Shown here: positions 7,542 to 16,100 of the stretch, in pieces
Numbering within the stretch: position 1 is the first letter of the stretch
How the letters are laid out: every line of letters starts with the position of its first letter
DNA from: Candidatus Jacksonbacteria bacterium
Lineage (GTDB): Bacteria > Patescibacteriota > Patescibacteriia > UBA9629 > GWA2-43-13
NCBI GenBank assembly: GCA_018698735.1
Contig: JABIPD010000035.1
Coordinates: forward strand, 1-37,314
Length of the DNA: 37,314 nucleotides
Reading direction: 5' to 3'
The notes under the pieces: generated by a model
The model's database searches: none
The model's input: the letters and a program-made list of their open reading frames with translations, nothing else
What the model was told of the DNA's origin: nothing
Program-made: the position numbers and the translations under genes

Positions 7542-8538
7542 TTGTTGGCTTTTTTACTCGCATAGCACGCAGCGAATCTACTGTTTTCTTTAGCCCCTCT
7601 TCCATCGACACCACAGGATACCACCCCAAAGCCTCTTTTGCCAGCGAAATGTCAAGCATTGCATGCTGATGCATTTCTTTTTCGTTTTTTTCTATAATTT
7701 GAGATTTACTTCCAATAATACTTTGTATAGCATTAATTAAATCGTTTAATGTATACGAAGTGTTAGCGCTAAAATTCATTGGTCCTGGCTGATCTGATGC
7801 CATCATTTTTAACAAACCTTCTACAATATCTAATACATACACCACCGTGATAGCGTCTTTCTTGTTTGAGTGCAATACGATAGGTTCGTTGTTCATGGCG
7901 TTTTCAACAATATCTGCTATTAACCTACCACTTCCAAGTTTCATATGTGGCCCGTACACACTCGCAACTCGAGCAATTTTTGTGTCGATGCCATTTTCTT
8001 TACCAAACCAATATATCATCATCTCTGCAAAGCGCTTGCCTTCTGCATACGCACCTTTTGGGCCTATCTGATCTACATACCCCCAGTATGTTTCTGGTAC
8101 CAGTTTTTCGTGGTCTGCTTGCCCATAAACCCAAGAAGAAGATGTAAACAAAAACTTTGCCTTCCATTTTTTTGCAATCTGCAAGGCATTGTATGTAGCA
8201 TGAGAAGCAGCCATTGCAGTTCGCAGCGGTTGTTCTTTATGATCTTTCGGGGTAGAGGGCGATGCTAAATGATACACCTCTTGAACACCTTGAAACTCCA
8301 TTTGGAATTTCTCCATATCTGGCTGCTGAGCTAAATCGAGAGGTAATGTTAAATCGTGACGAACCAACTCGAAATCTGGCAGCTGCAATAAATGCTGTAC
8401 ATTTTCTACAAAACCAGTGCTGAGATCGTCTACACAAATAACATGATGCTGTTTTACAAGCACCTCACATAACTGGGAGCCTAAGAATCCAGCGCCTCCT
8501 GTTACCAATATATTTTTTTTACCACTTGGAAAATGCAT
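7531..8538 (-). CDS. UDP-glucuronate decarboxylase-like NAD-dependent SDR (UDP-xylose synthase type)
   Basis: 335 residues from ATG 8538 (MHFPSGKKNILVTGGAGFLGSQLC); upstream in-frame codons belong to a repeat arm. Seen: GGAGFLGS at 14-21, VDDLSTG for the NAD ribose, YHLASPSTP at 89-97, TSSSWVYG, Tyr164/Lys168 in AYAEGKRFAE, and RVASVYGPHM. HLASP(A/S)xP and Y-x-EGKR-AE are characteristic of UDP-glucuronate decarboxylases, which make UDP-xylose (via UDP-4-keto-pentose) from the product of ugd. A dTDP-glucose dehydratase role is less likely because the TDxYG-type active site is absent. Spacing to the next SDR is 202 bases of repeat DNA. It probably feeds a pentose to surface glycans. Confidence 0.8.
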   Translation of the reverse strand: MHFPSGKKNILVTGGAGFLGSQLCEVLVKQHHVICVDDLSTGFVENVQHLLQLPDFELVRHDLTLPLDLAQQPDMEKFQMEFQGVQEVYHLASPSTPKDHKEQPLRTAMAASHATYNALQIAKKWKAKFLFTSSSWVYGQADHEKLVPETYWGYVDQIGPKGAYAEGKRFAEMMIYWFGKENGIDTKIARVASVYGPHMKLGSGRLIADIVENAMNNEPIVLHSNKKDAITVVYVLDIVEGLLKMMASDQPGPMNFSANTSYTLNDLINAIQSIIGSKSQIIEKNEKEMHQHAMLDISLAKEALGWYPVVSMEEGLKKTVDSLRAMRVKKPTTNH

Positions 8539-8580
8539 AGAGTAGTCACGAATATACAAATTTAAACAAATATACAAATC
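8539..8580. repeat. AATATACAAAT-family arm between decarboxylase start and GxxExxY stop
   Basis: The arm has GAATATACAAAT at its outer end and AAATATACAAAT at its inner end. It begins at the base next to the decarboxylase ATG and ends inside the GxxExxY stop codon (TCA 8579-8581 on the plus strand). Its inverted partner is 9000-9042. Confidence 0.85.
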
Positions 8581-8968
8581 AGACTTTTTTATTAAGGATA
8601 CGTCTGTACTTAACTCCCTCTCGTGTAAAATATATTAGTATTGCTAATTGGCAGTTCAAAACTCTCAAATATTCTAAAACTTGTTTAATATGTACGTATC
8701 CCATCCTAGGTCTTACCTTTAATTCTAATATTATTTTATCATCAACTATTAAATCCAAAAAATACCTTCCAATACTTTCATTTTTATACGAGAGCTCCAC
8801 ACATTTTTGTGATTCAAATAGAACATCTTTTTCTTTTAACGAAACCTCAAAAGCTCGTTGGTAGTGCTTCTCCTGCATTCCATAACCAAGCTCATTATAC
8901 ACCTCATACGCTATACCTACTATCCTATAACTCAACTCTGGATATATAACCTTTTCATTGTCTATCAT
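8579..8968 (-). CDS. GxxExxY family protein (predicted PD-(D/E)XK nuclease)
   Basis: 129 residues. The name-giving motif is visible as GMQEKHY (about residues 30-36) after an N-terminal helix, and the nuclease-like core is FLDLIVDDKIILELK, giving D-(x)n-ELK of the PD-(D/E)XK fold; C-terminal LAILIYF follows. The family function is unproven; members are small, often isolated and frequently next to repeats or inside rRNA spacers. Here the gene fills the space between two inverted AATATACAAAT arms (8539-8580 and 9000-9042), with its stop codon formed at the arm boundary. That suggests it travels as cargo of, or acts on, the repeat. The start ATG 8968 gives the family length; no clear Shine-Dalgarno site. 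Confidence 0.85.
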   Translation of the reverse strand: MIDNEKVIYPELSYRIVGIAYEVYNELGYGMQEKHYQRAFEVSLKEKDVLFESQKCVELSYKNESIGRYFLDLIVDDKIILELKVRPRMGYVHIKQVLEYLRVLNCQLAILIYFTREGVKYRRILNKKV

Positions 8969-8999
8969 ATCTTATTGCATATTGAAGCTATGTTTTTCC

Positions 9000-9042
9000 T
9001 ATTTGTATATTTGAACTTGATTTGTATATTCGCGATTAGTTA
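9000..9042. repeat. AATATACAAAT-family arm overlapping the subtilase stop
   Basis: Inverted copy of the 8539-8580 arm (ATTTGTATATTTG...ATTTGTATATTCGCGATTAG). Its outer end includes TTA 9040-9042, the stop codon of the protease gene. Confidence 0.85.
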
Positions 9043-11352
9043 CCCTCCTAGTTGCACCGCTTTTCTCAGTGCTTTGCTAAAGACAAAAAATTGTTGAAGT
9101 AAATTTCCTGTGCTATTTACTATTTGTACCTGCGGACCGCCTCCGTCTTGTGGGACAGCAAAAATCTCATCGAAGCCATCGTTATTCGTATCCACAGCCA
9201 TACCGCTCAAGCCCGTTCGAAGGCCTGGTACAAATGCTGTAATTTCTTTTTGAAGATTCCCTGAGCTATCGAGCAGCTTTATCGCAGGCGTTTGCCGAGG
9301 AGCAGGATACACAAGAAGCATTTCGCTTTCAAAGCCTTCAAATAATCCAGAGGATAGTGTCATTCCTTTTACAAAGGCAATATCTGATTTTGGAAGAGCC
9401 TCTACTCCACCGAAGGCATTATATATGCGAAGCCCAAATTCTCTGGACCTTGATGCCAAAGCTGCTATTTCGTATATACCATTATTATCTTTATCTAAAA
9501 CTGTTATATCTACCCCAAGCCTACTTGATTCATCGCCAGCAAAAAACTGACTTGTAAGTTCGCCTGTTTCTCTAAATACTCGAATCATTGGTCCGCCGCC
9601 TTTTCCAGCAGCAACAATAATATCATCTTTCCCATTTCCGGTGACATCTGCCGATGCTAAGTTTAATCCTATGCGTGTTGCTTCTGGAAAACCTAAGAAA
9701 GACGAAATCATATTGCCCTGCTGATCAAAAATACGAATTTCGGGGAGGGCACTACTTGCAGGTGCGGTGATTATTTCTTGTACTCCGTCGTTGTCTACAT
9801 CGCCTAACACGACATTCACACCGGCTTTCATTTCTTTGTCGTATGCTAAAAATTCATGCTGCAATACCCCACCATAAGACCAGAGCCTAACCCATGGCTC
9901 AGCCCCTTTGGCAGATGCAGCAACAAAATATGAAGATGAAGAACTTTTCGCTTTTCTTTTTATCGCAGCTGCCTGAAAAACGGACACAGGGGCGAATTTT
10001 TTAATAGAAGAAAGTGTTTCTGCTATATTTAATCTCCCAAATCCAAGCTTACCTATCATATCTTGATTTTGAGCTACAACTGAATCGGAATTATAAATAA
10101 TGTAATCGTAAATTTCTTTTACCGATAAGCCTGGAGCATAACTTTTCACCAAGGCTGCCGCTCCGCTCACCATAGGTGCTGCAAACGACGTTCCGTTCCA
10201 TCCTCCGCTATAGGGCTTTTGCAAATCTGGGATACTTGCATTCCAAATTTGTGTGCTATAAATATTTTCTCCAGGCGCAACCAAATCTACACACGTTTTA
10301 CCAAAACTCGAAAATTCCGAGCGACGGTCTCTTTCGTTAACCGAGGCTACTCCTAGAATCCAATTTTTTCCGGATTTTTTTTCGTCTAAACAGCCAGGAA
10401 AAAGAGGCGTTACATCTAAATCACCGATCCCCTCAGATTCCGTATCTCCATCGTTTCCAACTGCTGCAACGATTACAACTCCGGCATCGTAGGCGTCTTT
10501 TATCGTTGCTTTTAATATATCGTCACTTAAGTGCCCAACAAAACTCATATTAATAACATCTGCGCCATTCTCCTTTGCGTACAATATTGCTTTTACAACA
10601 TCGAGTGTTGTTCCGTGCCCAAGGCCATTCAGAGCTTTAAGTCCCATTATCTGAACTTTATGAGAAATACCCGAAACACCAAGCGTGTTGTTTCCGCTTG
10701 CACCAATAATACCTGCAACAACCGTACCATGAGTAAGTCCCTCTATAGTGTAGCCCTTGCTATCTAATTTAGCTTCGGGGTGATACGTATTATGATTAAA
10801 ATCCCAACCATTTCTGTCGTCTACATATCCATTGTTGTCGTCATCTATTCCGTTGTTGGGTATCTCGTCTTCATTCATCCATATGTTCATTCGTAAGTCT
10901 GGATGGTCTATATCTACCCCCGTATCTATTACCGCGACGATAACGTCCTTGCTTCCTGTTGTAATATCCCAGGCTTCGAATGCTTTAATTTGTTTAAGAT
11001 AATGTTGTTCCGATGAAAATCTATCATTAACCGTCTGAGTAGCAACAGAAAAATTCTCAACATTGTTTGTGTTATATTGAACGCCTCGAGCAGATTTTAG
11101 CTCTTGTGGCTGATATGCAAAATTTGGTTGAACTAACTCAACACCTCTTTGCGACTGCCAATGCAAAATAGCATCTTCTTCAGATGCTATAGCCGAATTA
11201 TAATAGCGGAGCTCTGGAAATGGATTGTTGTGGTATTTAACGAGCAATTCTTTGTAATTAGAAGCAGCCGTATATGCTGGGAATCCAGAGATACTCGCTA
11301 GCGCAAATACAATCACTATAAAAATTTTCAAGCCATTTAAATGCCTTTTCAT
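9040..11352 (-). CDS. Secreted subtilisin-like serine protease (S8) with C-terminal FG-GAP/VCBS-like repeats
   Basis: 770 residues. Signal peptide 1-30 (FIVIVFALASISGFPAYTAA), propeptide to about 115, peptidase S8 domain about 120-465, then a Ser-rich linker (SSSSS) and a repeat domain 475-770. Catalytic triad by motif: Asp143 in VIDTGVDIDHPDL, His208 in THGTVVAGIIG, Ser389 in NGTSFAAPMVSGAAALV; oxyanion Asn300 in AAVGND. Cys321 and Cys354 could form a disulfide. The tail has several DxDxDG-type calcium loops (DVDNDGVQE, DVTGNGKDD, DTNNDGFDE), as in FG-GAP/VCBS propellers. It would act outside the membrane, on surface proteins or host/environmental protein; target unknown. An extended -10 lies 8 nt before the ATG. 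Confidence 0.93.
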   Translation of the reverse strand: MKRHLNGLKIFIVIVFALASISGFPAYTAASNYKELLVKYHNNPFPELRYYNSAIASEEDAILHWQSQRGVELVQPNFAYQPQELKSARGVQYNTNNVENFSVATQTVNDRFSSEQHYLKQIKAFEAWDITTGSKDVIVAVIDTGVDIDHPDLRMNIWMNEDEIPNNGIDDDNNGYVDDRNGWDFNHNTYHPEAKLDSKGYTIEGLTHGTVVAGIIGASGNNTLGVSGISHKVQIMGLKALNGLGHGTTLDVVKAILYAKENGADVINMSFVGHLSDDILKATIKDAYDAGVVIVAAVGNDGDTESEGIGDLDVTPLFPGCLDEKKSGKNWILGVASVNERDRRSEFSSFGKTCVDLVAPGENIYSTQIWNASIPDLQKPYSGGWNGTSFAAPMVSGAAALVKSYAPGLSVKEIYDYIIYNSDSVVAQNQDMIGKLGFGRLNIAETLSSIKKFAPVSVFQAAAIKRKAKSSSSSYFVAASAKGAEPWVRLWSYGGVLQHEFLAYDKEMKAGVNVVLGDVDNDGVQEIITAPASSALPEIRIFDQQGNMISSFLGFPEATRIGLNLASADVTGNGKDDIIVAAGKGGGPMIRVFRETGELTSQFFAGDESSRLGVDITVLDKDNNGIYEIAALASRSREFGLRIYNAFGGVEALPKSDIAFVKGMTLSSGLFEGFESEMLLVYPAPRQTPAIKLLDSSGNLQKEITAFVPGLRTGLSGMAVDTNNDGFDEIFAVPQDGGGPQVQIVNSTGNLLQQFFVFSKALRKAVQLGG

Positions 11353-11360
11353 ATAAATCT

Positions 11361-11369
11361 AGTATATCA
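11361..11369 (-). promoter_or_regulatory. Extended -10 promoter element of the subtilase gene
   Basis: TGATATACT on the minus strand, with the TATACT hexamer ending 8 nt before ATG 11352, implying a leaderless or nearly leaderless transcript. The identical nonamer precedes the sigma-factor gene. Confidence 0.5.
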
Positions 11370-11377
11370 CGCCCCTT

Positions 11378-11965
11378 TTATTTTTGATAATACTTATCCT
11401 GTGGCCATTTTATTGGGTTCATACCAATATATTCACGATGGTTTTTAAGATCTTCGTCGTTACGAATAATATGGTCATAAAATCGTGGTTGCCATTGGAA
11501 TGATGATCCGTGATTAGCGCGAATTTGTTTGGTTGAAACAATTTTTATTTGTTTAATAATATCACCAAGAGTCGATCTGTAGAGACGCTTTGGTAAAGCG
11601 TCTTCTTGTTTTTGTTGATCAAGACGCATCACCGATGCGTCTCTACGATCGGACATATTTCGTTCGGTATTCATCGGTAAAACATCATCATACGGACCAA
11701 TATGAATAATAACATGTACATGATTCGGCATAACAACAAAACTATCAATCAAAATATTCGTTCTTACCTCTTCTGTCTTTTTGATTTCCTTTTCAACAAT
11801 CTCACCGACCTCAGTCAGTACTACTTCATCGTCAATTATATTTGATAAAACACATTTCATATCCTTCACACACCATGTGACAAAGTAAAATCCTTCAGAC
11901 GAATAATCATAATGCTGATATCGAGAAGAATTAACTTTATAGGTATTTTTGTATAATTCAGACAT
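11378..11965 (-). CDS. REP-associated tyrosine transposase (RAYT, Y1/HUH family), copy 1
   Basis: 195 residues, a full-length small Y1 transposase. HUH motif in VVMPNHVHVIIHI (His82, His84) for metal binding; catalytic Tyr163 in QPRFYDHIIRND, followed by the family C-terminus NPIKWPQDKYY. RAYTs nick and move short palindromic REP sequences using single-stranded hairpins. Residues 107-129 (DASVMRLDQQ...ALPKRLYR), between the HUH and Tyr halves, are encoded by a complete copy of the GACGCATC repeat, and another copy lies 17 nt before the start codon (11982-12051). A paralogue is at 21588-22145. ATG 11965 is chosen by alignment with that paralogue. Confidence 0.9.
   Translation of the reverse strand: MSELYKNTYKVNSSRYQHYDYSSEGFYFVTWCVKDMKCVLSNIIDDEVVLTEVGEIVEKEIKKTEEVRTNILIDSFVVMPNHVHVIIHIGPYDDVLPMNTERNMSDRRDASVMRLDQQKQEDALPKRLYRSTLGDIIKQIKIVSTKQIRANHGSSFQWQPRFYDHIIRNDEDLKNHREYIGMNPIKWPQDKYYQK
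11579..11646. repeat. GACGCATC repeat in frame inside RAYT 1
   Basis: Two adjacent hairpins: AGACGCTTTGGTAAAGCGTCT and AAGACGCATC/GATGCGTCT, bounded by TGTAGAGACG and CGTCTCTAC. Same architecture as 11982-12051, 20058-20126 and 21785-21854. The reading frame passes through without a stop. Confidence 0.85.
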
Positions 11966-11981
11966 GAATACATATTATCAA

Positions 11982-12051
11982 TGTAGCGACTCTTTGGTAA
12001 AGCGCCTCCTTGCTTTTGTTAATAAAGACGCATCACCGATGCGTCTCTACA
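11982..12051. repeat. GACGCATC repeat upstream of RAYT 1
   Basis: Bipartite double hairpin with TGTAG and CTACA ends. The first hairpin is slightly degraded (GACTCTTTGGTAAAGCGCC), the second is intact (GACGCATCACCGATGCGTC). Confidence 0.85.
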
Positions 12052-12065
12052 AAAAACACAGATGA

Positions 12066-12096
12066 AATAAACGGCTCATCGTGTGAGCCGTTTATT
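12066..12096 (-). terminator. Intrinsic terminator of the TPR gene
   Basis: AAATAAACGGCTCA ... TGAGCCGTTTATTT forms a long perfect stem 14 nt after the TPR stop, followed by U-rich sequence on both strands. A hairpin with the same stem (22162-22195) lies upstream of RAYT 2, so it may be part of a RAYT-linked unit. Confidence 0.75.
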
Positions 12097-12109
12097 TTTA
12101 CTGCCTCTT

Positions 12110-12787
12110 CTATATTAAACTATTTATTCTTTCTAACTCCCTCGCGTAAATTGCATTTTCTGGATCTTTTCCTGTTATCTCGAGCCATTTTACTTTTGCT
12201 TCTGCTAAGCGGCCTTGTTCCTCCAAAAACTGAGCATACTTAACGTGTAAATCTAAATGCTCACTCGCGTCTATAAGTGCCTCTATATATAAATCATTTA
12301 TCTCAGCAACACTTTTCTTAAGCACTTCTTCTTCAAAATCTATTCGCCATATCCAGGGGTCGGATCTAAAAGTCGTTTTTTGGGTTGCAAGTTTTATATG
12401 TTCATGAGCGGCATTGTAATCACCCATATCATTTTCTACCAGAAAGAGGCTAGCCCAAACTGAATAGCTCTCTGGGTTTAATTCGGATGCTTGAGTGTAG
12501 AAATCCAGGGCTTCTTTATACATTCCAAGACCGTAGTAGGCATTTCCTACGGCTGTTGCATATCTACTTTTTTCGGTATCAGCTGTTTCACCAGGCAATT
12601 CTTCTAGCAAAGTAATATATTCTTGCAGCTTTTCCTCTGACAGTTTTTTTTGCTCTTCGTCTAAGCCTGGGTCTTTGTAGTAAATAAATTCCTTTGGCGG
12701 CTGAACTGGTTCTTGGGAGACAAAAACATAGTATCCACCTGCTATTACAATAAGAATGCCTATTACAATAAGTGCTTTTTTTGACAT
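12110..12787 (-). CDS. Membrane-anchored TPR-repeat protein
   Basis: 225 residues from ATG 12787 (MSKKALIVIGILIVIAGGYYVFV), which puts a single N-terminal transmembrane segment at about 5-24; the longer frame upstream is repeat DNA and is rejected. After a charged linker come at least two tetratricopeptide repeats: ATAVGNAYYGLGMYKEALDFYTQASELNP (about 95-125) and SVWASLFLVENDMGDYNAAHEHIKLA, with a further degenerate helical repeat to the end (VKYAQFLEEQGRLAEAKVKWLEITGKDPE). TPRs hold protein complexes together; the partner is not identifiable. It may scaffold a membrane assembly. It is monocistronic: a terminator lies at 12066-12096 and a probable -10 (TATACT, 12864-12869) before the repeat-laden leader. 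Confidence 0.8.
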   Translation of the reverse strand: MSKKALIVIGILIVIAGGYYVFVSQEPVQPPKEFIYYKDPGLDEEQKKLSEEKLQEYITLLEELPGETADTEKSRYATAVGNAYYGLGMYKEALDFYTQASELNPESYSVWASLFLVENDMGDYNAAHEHIKLATQKTTFRSDPWIWRIDFEEEVLKKSVAEINDLYIEALIDASEHLDLHVKYAQFLEEQGRLAEAKVKWLEITGKDPENAIYARELERINSLI

Positions 12788-12913
12788 ATAAGTATAATTT
12801 AATGAATTAACCACCCCTCTTGCCCCCTCCTTGAAGCAAAAGGAGAGGAGATAAATCAAACATAGTATACCTATATTGAATGTGTTTTTCAAGGAGCTTT
12901 TAATCTCAAAAGG

Positions 12914-12971
12914 CAAGACGTCTCTACAAGGCACTAACTTTTTTCTGTAGAGACGTATTGCATACGTCTTG
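12914..12971. repeat. Variant GACGTATG/GACGTC palindromic repeat
   Basis: CAAGACGTCTCTACA and TGTAGAGACG...CGTCTTG give outer CAAGACG/CGTCTTG arms and inner TCTCTACA/TGTAGAGA arms, related to the GACGCATC family by the shared GTAGAGACG edge. Confidence 0.65.
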
Positions 12972-13038
12972 TTTTTGCACATTAAGAACAATAAACTCCC
13001 CCGCCTGCCGAGGCCTGGCACTGGCGGGCAGGCCCCTA

Positions 13039-13061
13039 CCCCCTCTTAAGCAAAGAGGGGG
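13039..13061. repeat. CCCCCTCTT/AAGAGGGGG palindromic repeat, intergenic copy
   Basis: CCCCCTCTT, loop AAGCA, AAGAGGGGG. Intergenic relative of the element inside ugd (5991-6026) and of 34147-34169. Confidence 0.8.
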
Positions 13062-13082
13062 AGGGAGGAAGAAACAACAAAC

Positions 13083-13110
13083 AAAAAACCGCCCCGAAGG
13101 ACGGTTTTTC
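13083..13110 (-). terminator. Intrinsic terminator of the S-layer-like gene
   Basis: On the minus strand ACCGTCC-TTCG-GGGCGGT forms a stable stem capped by a UUCG tetraloop and followed by TTTTTTG. It lies about 50 nt after the stop codon at 13160. Confidence 0.85.
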
Positions 13111-13159
13111 GAACTTTTCGTATTCTCTGAGAGAATATTTAAAGTTTAGAACTATGCTG

Positions 13160-16100
13160 TTATCTGCTCAATACTTGAGTAGATGTTGGCAAGTTCTTAA
13201 CCTTTAGACCATTGGTCCAGTCAGTTGTGTTAGACGAGTGACTTTGGTCTGAAACGTCTGACCATACGAATGTTGCTGCTGCAGCAACTCCGCCTGTGAC
13301 AGGAAGGTTAATATCTGTTTCACCTGCGGCAACAGTAGAACTGACTGCATATCCATCTGTAGTTACTGTAATGGTATATGTAATATTCTTACTTGCTGAA
13401 TCGCTATAAGCCTCAGCTGTAGTATTGTCACCAGCTGTTGGAGCAACTCTGATAAGACTATCGGTACTATCTGTACATTCAATGAATCGTACAGTTTCGA
13501 TACCTTCACTAACAGCAACAACAGTTGTACCGTTGGCTGCATACATAACACAGGTTGCACCACCGTCAATATGTGTTCCAGTTACAGCTACAACGTCATT
13601 ACTGCCGTCAGAAGCCACAACAATAGTTTGCCCAGTGGTTACGCCAAATCCTTTTGTGATAAGACCATTACCTTCACCTGTAGTAAAGGCAGCGCTTGTA
13701 CTTCCAGCAACTGTCATTGAGTCTTGAGCTGTCAAACGGATGTCGTTTGCTGTAACAGTTGCACCTGCATCTGTGTCAGCGTAGTACACTGCTGAGTTTG
13801 TGTTAATCGGGAACGCAGCAGTCTGAGCAGCGAATGCTGAAGGCTGTGTGATTTGAACAGTGAGGTTGTCTCCAGCTGCTGGAGCACCGGCAATAGTAAC
13901 ACGCAATTCGTAGGTCTTAGAACCGCTAATTTGCTGTTCTGCGTCTGCTACGAAGTGGATTGCACCAGCTGTGTCGTTATCATCTTCAACACTTCCAGTA
14001 AACACGCCTGAACCAGCAATCTCGTTGTTATCTGAATCCCAGAGAGTTGGAGAGGCTAATGTGTCTGTACCACTAATACTCTTGGTTACCGTAAACAGTA
14101 ACTTCTGCCATGCAATAGTTCCTGTTCCATTTGTACCAACTGTAAACTTAGATACAACTTGTGTTCCAGTGTTAAGCACTGTTGTAGGTAATGTTACATT
14201 TGTAATGGTAGGAACAGCCTTGTACACGTACATTACATTACCAGGAGGGTTTGCTTGTGTTTCTGTAACAGCAGCAGAAGTACCTTGTGAGTTACGTGCA
14301 GTAGCAGCGGTAACAGTTGTAAGGACAGAAGCAGCAGAAGTACCTGCGCCAAATCCTACAGCACTTAACTGAAGCTCGATATCTATAACTTTTGTAGTGT
14401 TTGCAGCTACAGCAATAGAGACATCGTTAAAGCTTAAGTCTGTTGCAGGCTGAGTAGCAACAACAGTAGAGCCATCCTTAAGGATAACATTTGATACAGC
14501 GGTTGTGTCAGCAAGAGTTACAGTAATGTCTGTAATAGTGTAAGAGTCATTTGTAGTAGTAAACTTCCATGAACCTGTTTTCACGGTTCCTGAATCGTCT
14601 ACTAACTGTGAGGTAGGTGTTGAAGCGTCGATGTCAACAGCAATAGTTGCGGTACCAATTGTAATGGTTTGACCAGCAATAACACCTGTATCTGCTGATT
14701 GAGCAGAAGCTACGGTTGTACCAGTAACCTGTAAAGATGCGACTACAGTATCTGTAGCAACAAAGTCAGATCCGAGAGAACCATATACTTCAACAGCTAT
14801 CGATTCGTTCTTTGCAATGGTAATACTTGGAGACCAAGTATTAGTAGCAGCAGTGACAGATGATTTTACAGCAACTTGGCTATCGCCATACTTGATCCAC
14901 ACATCTGTTACGTCTGTTACATCTGCAGTTCCTACAACAGCAACATCTAAGTCGAAGGAAGTTACATTAATAGCCTCAGTTGAATCACCAGAGAGTTGGA
15001 ATGAAGCAATCTTAAGCGCAGTAATTGGATCCACAACTGTCTGATTAGGATAGTTTGTAGTTTTTGCCATTGCTAGTGAACCAGATGAAATAGTTAAACT
15101 ATTTGCAGCCTGGGTAGCTGATGGAACGTTAATTCCAGTAATAGACACAGCTGGAACAGCGTTTGCGCTTCCAAGTACTAAAGCAGCTTGAAGAGCAGTT
15201 ACTGCTGCGCTTGCAATCTGGTCTGTATCTTCGTTGTCGTACATATCTGCACGAGCTTCGATAGTTACAGTAGTACCCGATTTAACGGTGTAGTTTGTAG
15301 TAAAGCTTGTACCACTAGCATAGCTGTTTACAGCTGGAATAGTAGTAGTAGAACCTGCTTGTACTCCGTCGAACATAACACGACCGCTTCGGAAGCTAAC
15401 TTCTGAATCTGTAGCACCAGTTACATCGATACCAACTGTTAAGGTTTCAATTTTAATATCTTCACCATAAGCAGTTACGTCCCATGTTCCTAATACTGCA
15501 TCGGATGCTCCTAGAACTAAGTTAGCTGAAGGAGAATCTGCTCGTTTAACAACAGTTGTTGTCCCTGCGTTAACGGTAAATGCACTAGGACCAAATGGGA
15601 ATGTTCCAGTAGCGAGTACACCTACACCATAAGAAGAGTCAGTTACATCGATATCATAAGCTCCTCGAAGAGATAATCGAACAGTTCTACCTGAACCGCC
15701 TGTTACGTCTCCAATAACTTTAAGTGTTCGAGCACCTGTCTTTAAGTCGGTGTTTGTTGCGAAAGTAACATAACCGTTAGCATCGAGGCTATCGGTTGAT
15801 GCAATTTCTACTCCATCTGCAAGAAGTCGGAAGTTTCCGATATCTGCTGTTTTGATAGAACCAATCTGGCGTAATGCTAAACGAGTCAATGATACTGTTC
15901 GTTGAGCAATAGTAGAAGTACCCTGCCATAAAGTAATATCAACTCCTGGGTCTGTATTACCAGAACCAGTTGCAGAACTTAATGCATTGGTTGCAAGTGT
16001 TGCAGTTGCAACGCTATGTAACGCACCGTTTACTGGGAATGTACCAGAAACAGTGTCTCCTGTGTCGTTTGTAGTAATGTCGCTTGCAGAAACAATGCTC

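Larger units (their letters stand above)
12788..13159. other. Repeat-filled spacer upstream of the TPR gene
   Basis: No gene is supported in these 372 bases. From the TPR side: a CCCCCTCCTT/AAGGAGAGG inverted repeat (12823-12848); a possible -10 TATACT for the TPR gene (12864-12869); a GACGTC-type palindromic repeat (12914-12971); CCTGCC/GGGCAGG arms (13004-13032); a CCCCCTCTT/AAGAGGGGG repeat (13039-13061); and the S-layer gene terminator (13083-13110). Five different inverted repeats are packed end to end. Confidence 0.75.

Noticed and set aside
8579..8581. Alternative genetic code with TGA as Gly
   Set aside because: TGA ends the GxxExxY gene at the family's normal length, and large genes contain no in-frame TGA.
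12958..13149. 63-codon plus frame upstream of the TPR gene
   Set aside because: It is composed of palindromic repeats and the S-layer terminator.
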